Shown here one piece after another: positions 59,506 through 63,027 of a DNA stretch of 63,027 nt. Under the pieces are notes generated by a model. It did no database searches. It was given only the letters and a program-made list of their open reading frames with translations, and was not told the origin of the DNA. Within the stretch, counting starts at the first letter, position 1. Each line of letters begins with the position of its first letter. Source of the DNA: Spirochaetes bacterium ADurb.Bin215 (GTDB taxonomy: Bacteria > Spirochaetota > Spirochaetia > Treponematales > Treponemataceae); assembly GCA_002070025.1 (NCBI GenBank), contig MWCL01000006.1, forward strand, positions 1 through 63,027. The letters are read 5' to 3'. A program made the position numbers and the translations under genes.

Positions 59506-60087
59506 TTAGATCGGGGTGTCCGTGGAAACGGATACCCCTTTTTTTTGCAGGTAAAGAAAAAGCGCAGAAAGCATCAGTGCATGGGTGTGGTTTCCGTGTC
59601 CCATTTTGTCGATGGCCTCACCGACCGGCAATTGCGATAATGTGATGTATTCATCGTCATCCGGGGCAGGTGTATGCGTGTTCACGAGGTCCTCGGCGAG
59701 AAAAACATGGCAGTGATTGCTCATGATCGCGGGATTCGGTGAAAGGGTGGCGAGGTGTGTTACGGTTTCCGCCTTGTATCCCGTTTCCTCCAGCAGTTCC
59801 CGTTTTGCCGAATCGGCAGGGCTTTCTCCGGCATCCATTACACCACCGGGAAATTCAATCGACTCTGTCGCTGTTCCGTGCCGCCATTGGGTTACCATCA
59901 GAAAATGATCTGTGTTCTCCACCCGGAGTACCGGGATTACAATTACCCAGTCACTTGCTTCGAGAGTATAGAAGTTATGCTCGGAACCAACCGGGGATTT
60001 GCTGGTTATTTCAGCGATATCAAAGACCCGGGTGGAAAAAACTTTCCGCTTTGAGAGTGGTTGCCACGTTATCCGGCCTGAGAGCAT
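59506..60087 (-). CDS. Nudix hydrolase, ADP-ribose pyrophosphatase-like
   Basis: 193 residues. The Nudix box is GGVMDAGESPADSAKRELLE ETG, with the metal-binding Glu residues intact. The preceding strand VTQWRHGTATESIEFPGG is typical of ADP-sugar pyrophosphatases. AGGAG lies upstream of ATG 60087. The last about 13 codons lie over the terminator hairpin of the convergent LysM gene. Confidence 0.88.
   Translation of the reverse strand: MLSGRITWQPLSKRKVFSTRVFDIAEITSKSPVGSEHNFYTLEASDWVIVIPVLRVENTDHFLMVTQWRHGTATESIEFPGGVMDAGESPADSAKRELLEETGYKAETVTHLATLSPNPAIMSNHCHVFLAEDLVNTHTPAPDDDEYITLSQLPVGEAIDKMGHGNHTHALMLSALFLYLQKKGVSVSTDTPI
59513..59546 (+). terminator. Terminator of the lipoprotein-LysM operon, inside the Nudix CDS
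   Basis: GGGGTGTCCGT-GGAA-ACGGATACCCC (11 bp, one G-T pair) followed by T8. The T tract is read on the other strand as Lys-Lys-Gly codons of the Nudix gene. Confidence 0.9.
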
Positions 60088-60163
60088 GGGTTTTCTCCTT
60101 TGACAGAAATGGTTTCAGGACGTATCCTTTAAGTGATGATACACGAAAACAAGGAGGTTCGGT

Positions 60164-60985
60164 ATGGCAATAATAACGATTTCCCGACAAATTGCGTCCT
60201 TTGGTGATGAAATAGCGGAAAAGCTTGCCGAACAATTGGGCTATACATTCATAACCCGGCAGGTTCTCGAGGCAGAACTTGTCAAGCACGGACTGACCGA
60301 AGACAAGTTGTCAAAGTATGACGAAAAGAAACCGGGATTTTGGGCTTCACTCGCGCGTGATCGTGATGAGTATTTCGATTATCTGCGTGAAGCGGTGTAT
60401 TGGCACGCGAGAAACGGGAACTGTATTTTTATCGGTCGCGGCGGTTTCGCCATACTGAAGGATGTTCCCGGCTGCTATGCGGTTCGTCTTGTTGCGTCGG
60501 ATTCTGTGCGTCTTGAGCGGATAATGAAAGAGTTTTCCTGGCCGGAGAAAAAAGCCCGGGCTCTGATGGATGAAAGCGATGCTAACCGGGACGGCTTCCA
60601 CAAGTGTTTTTTTAACACCGATCACGATGATCCCTGCAGTTACGATCTTGTGTTGAATACCGACCGGATAAACCCGGAAACGGGAGCTGCGGTTATCAGC
60701 GACGCATGCAAAACGACTGTATCCGATAAAAGCGCCAAAGAAGGACTTAGGCAGATCGGCGAACGGCTCGAGGCCCAGAAAATTGTGAATCACATTGTTT
60801 TTGATCTGCAAATTCCGGTCCATTTTCTCGAAGCGACGGTCAAGGACGAGATAATAACGCTCCACGGAATTGCCGATTCGTCGGCGGTTATTGAGCGGGT
60901 TCTCGATGTAGCGCGTTCTCTTGTTCCGGGAAAGGAAATAACATCAGGTATAAGTCTCGTACATGATTATAAAGCGTATCCCTGA
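60164..60985 (+). CDS. Cytidylate kinase-like protein with C-terminal BON-like domain
   Basis: 273 residues from ATG 60164 with AGGAGG upstream. About 1-190 resembles the cytidylate kinase-like family (MAIITISRQIASFGDEIAEK, IGRGGFAIL, DxxR-type lid). The usual GxxGxGK Walker A is replaced by SRQIASFGDE, as is common in this family. The last about 70 residues (DEIITLHGIADSSAVIERVL) look like a BON domain, which usually binds phospholipid or envelope components. Substrate unknown. Confidence 0.8.
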   Translation: MAIITISRQIASFGDEIAEKLAEQLGYTFITRQVLEAELVKHGLTEDKLSKYDEKKPGFWASLARDRDEYFDYLREAVYWHARNGNCIFIGRGGFAILKDVPGCYAVRLVASDSVRLERIMKEFSWPEKKARALMDESDANRDGFHKCFFNTDHDDPCSYDLVLNTDRINPETGAAVISDACKTTVSDKSAKEGLRQIGERLEAQKIVNHIVFDLQIPVHFLEATVKDEIITLHGIADSSAVIERVLDVARSLVPGKEITSGISLVHDYKAYP

Positions 60986-61010
60986 TGAATCAGATCGCCT
61001 TGCCGGCTGC

Positions 61011-61775
61011 CTAAGGTTTTGAAAGCTTTTTCCCCTGGACAAAGAAGAGGAATGCTTTTTCAAACGAAAGTAGGAAAATGGTGGCTCCGCTGACATATTC
61101 CAGAACCTGGAATAGCGGTGCGGTCGTCGCCGGAAGAAACAGTCGGACTACTTCAAGTACATAGAGCACCATGGTTGTAGCGATGGTGATCTTTCCTCCC
61201 CAGGTTGACGACAGGGGCAGCGGTTTTTTCAGAATGATGAATACCAGCATGCCCAGGGCCTGGAGAAAGAGCCGGAAAAAAATGATGTAGAAGAACCAGC
61301 GGGGTACAATCTGGTTCGCGAAAAACACAATAGAAAGAACCGCCAATAAACTGTAATCACTGATTGAATCGAGCATTTGGCCGATCCGGGTAATCTGCTT
61401 TCGTCTTCGGGCGATTTGACCGTCAAAAGAATCCGTCAAGAACACCAGAATCAGCATGATTGGTAGAATTGTCCTGATTTCTACTATTTCGCGGTTTCCC
61501 AGAAGAAAGGCAATAGACGGTAACGCGCTGATTCGAAGGAGGGTTATCCGGTTGGCCGTGTTTATTTTGGTAAGGGTTGAATCTGTCGAGATATTGTAGA
61601 ATTCCTTGCGGAAGCCGACGAGAAACAGATACAGGGCGATATGTAGTACAAGACTGGATGCGCCGTATGCCATGATTGTGGCAAAGTCGACATTGTTCAC
61701 TGTTCCGAGAATTCCGATAAAGCATAGCTGAATGAGCAGATATAATGCTACAGTCCTGAAGATGCTTTTCTTCAT
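61011..61775 (-). CDS. CDP-alcohol phosphatidyltransferase family protein
   Basis: 254 residues, about seven membrane segments. The CDP-alcohol motif D-x2-DG-x2-AR-x8-G-x3-D-x3-D is complete in TDSFDGQIARR and GQMLDSISD. The N-terminal extension with two extra membrane segments distinguishes it from PgsA. It transfers a phosphatidyl group from CDP-diacylglycerol, or the reverse type with a CDP-head group. The acceptor is unknown. It is divergent from a second family member, with a TATACT box 7 nt before the ATG and no ribosome site. Confidence 0.85.
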   Translation of the reverse strand: MKKSIFRTVALYLLIQLCFIGILGTVNNVDFATIMAYGASSLVLHIALYLFLVGFRKEFYNISTDSTLTKINTANRITLLRISALPSIAFLLGNREIVEIRTILPIMLILVFLTDSFDGQIARRRKQITRIGQMLDSISDYSLLAVLSIVFFANQIVPRWFFYIIFFRLFLQALGMLVFIILKKPLPLSSTWGGKITIATTMVLYVLEVVRLFLPATTAPLFQVLEYVSGATIFLLSFEKAFLFFVQGKKLSKP

Positions 61776-61782
61776 AGGTAAT

Positions 61783-61819
61783 AGTATAGCTTGACACTTT
61801 CTTTGTCAAATACGATAGT
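61783..61819. promoter_or_regulatory. Divergent promoters sharing an inverted repeat
   Basis: TTGACA (61791-61796) with a 17-nt spacer and GATAGT (61814-61819) drives the plus gene, whose ATG follows 6 nt later. The mirror TGTCAA (61804-61809) can act as the -35 of the minus gene with TATACT (61788-61783), at a short 15-nt spacing. Both -35 boxes form one dyad. Confidence 0.6.
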
Positions 61820-61825
61820 AGACAC

Positions 61826-62416
61826 ATGAGTTCGGCTAATGCGTTTACCGCGGTCCGGATTATTCTGGCTCCGCTTTTTTTTATTCTGTTCTTTTTGCCT
61901 GAGCAAACCGGTTTCGGTTTACAGGCCTCGGTCTTTATTCTTGTACCCCTGTTTCTTTTTATGGAATACACTGATTATCTGGACGGATTTTTTGCAAGAA
62001 AGTATGACGAAGTAAGCGATTTCGGGAAGCTTTTTGACCCGTTTGCCGATGTGCTTGCGAATATGACCGTTCTGCTTGTTTTTGTATTGGCCGGATATCT
62101 CCCCGCTATTCTTTTCCTGATTATTCTATATCGCGAGATGGGGATCATGTTTATCCGGATGCTTTCAATCAGGAAAGGCGTTGTTATCGCTGCCCGGAAA
62201 GGCGGGAAAACAAAAACGGTTCTCTACATTGTATCGGCAGGATTTTCTCTGGCAATTGAATCTCTTGCCCGGCTTGATCTTTCTACCGGTATATCAGAGC
62301 AATTGCTGGTGCGGATAAATCTTTCTTTATATATACTGGCTGTAATTGTGTCCGTGCTTTCTTTTGTGGAATATTTCAGGTACTTTGTTTCAATTAACAA
62401 GGGTTCACAGTACTAA
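61826..62416 (+). CDS. CDP-alcohol phosphatidyltransferase, PgsA-like
   Basis: 196 residues, about five membrane segments. It begins SSANAFTAVRIILAPLFFIL, a PgsA-like start. The full motif is in YTDYLDGFFARKYDEVSDFG and KLFDPFADVLANM. The likely product is phosphatidylglycerol phosphate, but other head groups are possible. No Shine-Dalgarno site precedes the ATG. The promoter -10 ends 6 nt upstream. Confidence 0.87.
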   Translation: MSSANAFTAVRIILAPLFFILFFLPEQTGFGLQASVFILVPLFLFMEYTDYLDGFFARKYDEVSDFGKLFDPFADVLANMTVLLVFVLAGYLPAILFLIILYREMGIMFIRMLSIRKGVVIAARKGGKTKTVLYIVSAGFSLAIESLARLDLSTGISEQLLVRINLSLYILAVIVSVLSFVEYFRYFVSINKGSQY

Positions 62417-62446
62417 TCGATTTATCAAGTTTTTTCTTGCTTTCGC

Positions 62447-62476
62447 TTGACTAACGCCTGACGGATGGTGTATAAA
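62447..62476 (+). promoter_or_regulatory. rRNA promoter P1
   Basis: TTGACT (62447-62452), an 18-nt spacer and TATAAA (62471-62476). An inverted repeat CGTTTTCA/TGAAAACG (62505-62512 with 62523-62530) lies in the early transcript. Confidence 0.65.
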
Positions 62477-62605
62477 ACCCTTGTTGATTGATTTGCTTTT
62501 ATGACGTTTTCATACATATGTTTGAAAACGATGATAAATATTGCGTGTTCTTGTTACTCGGTTGTTTTACTTGCGAAAAAAGCCGCAAAAATTACGAGAT
62601 TCTAC

Positions 62606-62635
62606 TTGACACAAACAAAAAGGCTGTGATACAGT
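62606..62635 (+). promoter_or_regulatory. rRNA promoter P2
   Basis: TTGACA (62606-62611), an 18-nt spacer and TACAGT (62630-62635), about 330 nt before mature 16S. Confidence 0.7.
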
Positions 62636-62963
62636 CGATTCACTTGCCGCCGGGCCAAAACAGCCGGCTGGCGCAAACGGCGGGAAGCGTGAAAATGCGC
62701 TTTCAAAGCCATGATGATCTTTGAAAATAAAGGGAAGGGAAAGAAGGAAAGCCGCAGACGCTTTTGAAGTTGAAAGACTGAAGAAGTGACTGCGCGCAGC
62801 AAGGTTATACATTTGAACCCGCAAGGGAGAGAATGTGAACGCAAGCAATCGAAGAATGAGAACCCGTGAGTTTGGCTAACGCCAACCTCACAAATTCCTT
62901 TAATAGAATTAAAGGGATTAGGCTCTAATGAGATTTCAGAGGTCTTCGGACCTTTGAGAATAT
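62636..62963 (+). other. rRNA 5' leader with three hairpins
   Basis: The leader has a purine-rich first half (62725-62760) without clear signals. Near 16S three stems follow: GTGAGTTTGGC-TAAC-GCCAACCTCAC with one mismatch (62866-62891), AATTCCTTTAAT-AGA-ATTAAAGGGATT (62893-62919) and CAGAGGTC-TTCG-GACCTTTG (62937-62956). These probably serve processing or antitermination. No protein-coding gene is supported. Confidence 0.6.
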
Positions 62964-63027
62964 ATCATGGAGAGTTTGATCCTGGCTCAGAACGAACGCT
63001 GGCGGCGCGTCTTAAGCATGCAAGTCG
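62964..63027 (+). rRNA. rrs: 16S ribosomal RNA, 5' end only
   Basis: AGAGTTTGATCCTGGCTCAG (62971-62990) is the universal 16S start region, corresponding to E. coli position 8. ACGAACGCTGGCGGCGCGTC then TTAAGCATGCAAGTCG is the form seen in Treponema-like spirochaetes. The 5' end is placed by counting back 7 nt. The gene continues beyond the window. Confidence 0.95.

Noticed and set aside
62488-62724. 78-codon frame in the rRNA promoter region
   Set aside because: It covers the -35 and -10 boxes of rRNA promoter P2, has no ribosome site and ends in the rRNA leader.

Overview
The window comes from a spirochaete, most likely a Treponema-like member of the Spirochaetales with roughly 50-55% GC. 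The evidence is the 5' end of a 16S rRNA gene whose start resembles Treponema 16S, the Asn in the rifampicin pocket of RpoB that is known from spirochaetes, a str/S10/spc/alpha ribosomal cluster without fusA, adk, map or infA, and the many secreted repeat and lipoprotein genes. The free-living or gut-type lifestyle is an inference from the cellulase, beta-glucosidase and branched-chain amino acid transporter.

Layout. 1-4101 (minus strand): a secreted repeat protein running off the left edge, then a tightly overlapping patatin - serine acetyltransferase - NusG-domain-II operon. 4172-32641 (plus strand): tRNA-Thr, rpmG, tRNA-Trp, secE, nusG, rplKAJL, rpoBC, rpsL, rpsG, tuf, then the S10, spc and alpha gene sets to rplQ, ending with an unrecognised 58-residue zinc-ribbon gene and a strong terminator. 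32653-37955: branched-chain amino acid ABC transporter (livJHMGF) plus a CBS-ACT sensor-like protein. 37952-45027: a stringent-response RSH enzyme and prmC (minus), a secreted GH5 cellulase (plus), then prfA, a rhomboid protease and exonuclease III (minus). 45040-48618: clpS-clpA-aat, a compact N-degron operon. 48615-54568: a TPR protein whose C-terminal zinc ribbon is split off by a frameshift, a GH1 beta-glucosidase and groL. 54600-61775: an oxidoreductase, DAHP synthase, RNase H, a PC4-like protein, a lipoprotein/LysM pair sharing a repeat, a Nudix hydrolase and a kinase-like/BON protein. 61783-62416: two divergent CDP-alcohol phosphatidyltransferases. 62447-63027: tandem rRNA promoters, a structured leader and the 16S start.

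Most genes are core housekeeping. The less ordinary signals lie between and at the ends of genes. They are a family of near-perfect paired hairpins placed at the 3' ends of rpsG, tuf and groL, often enclosing the stop codon and followed by an imperfect copy of the gene end. There is also a set of genes without Shine-Dalgarno sites whose -10 box ends about 6 nt before the ATG, which suggests leaderless mRNAs. Further points are an RSH enzyme with a degraded hydrolase site, a structured untranslated segment before tuf, and the frameshifted TPR/zinc-ribbon gene. No CRISPR array, prophage, transposase or integrase was seen.
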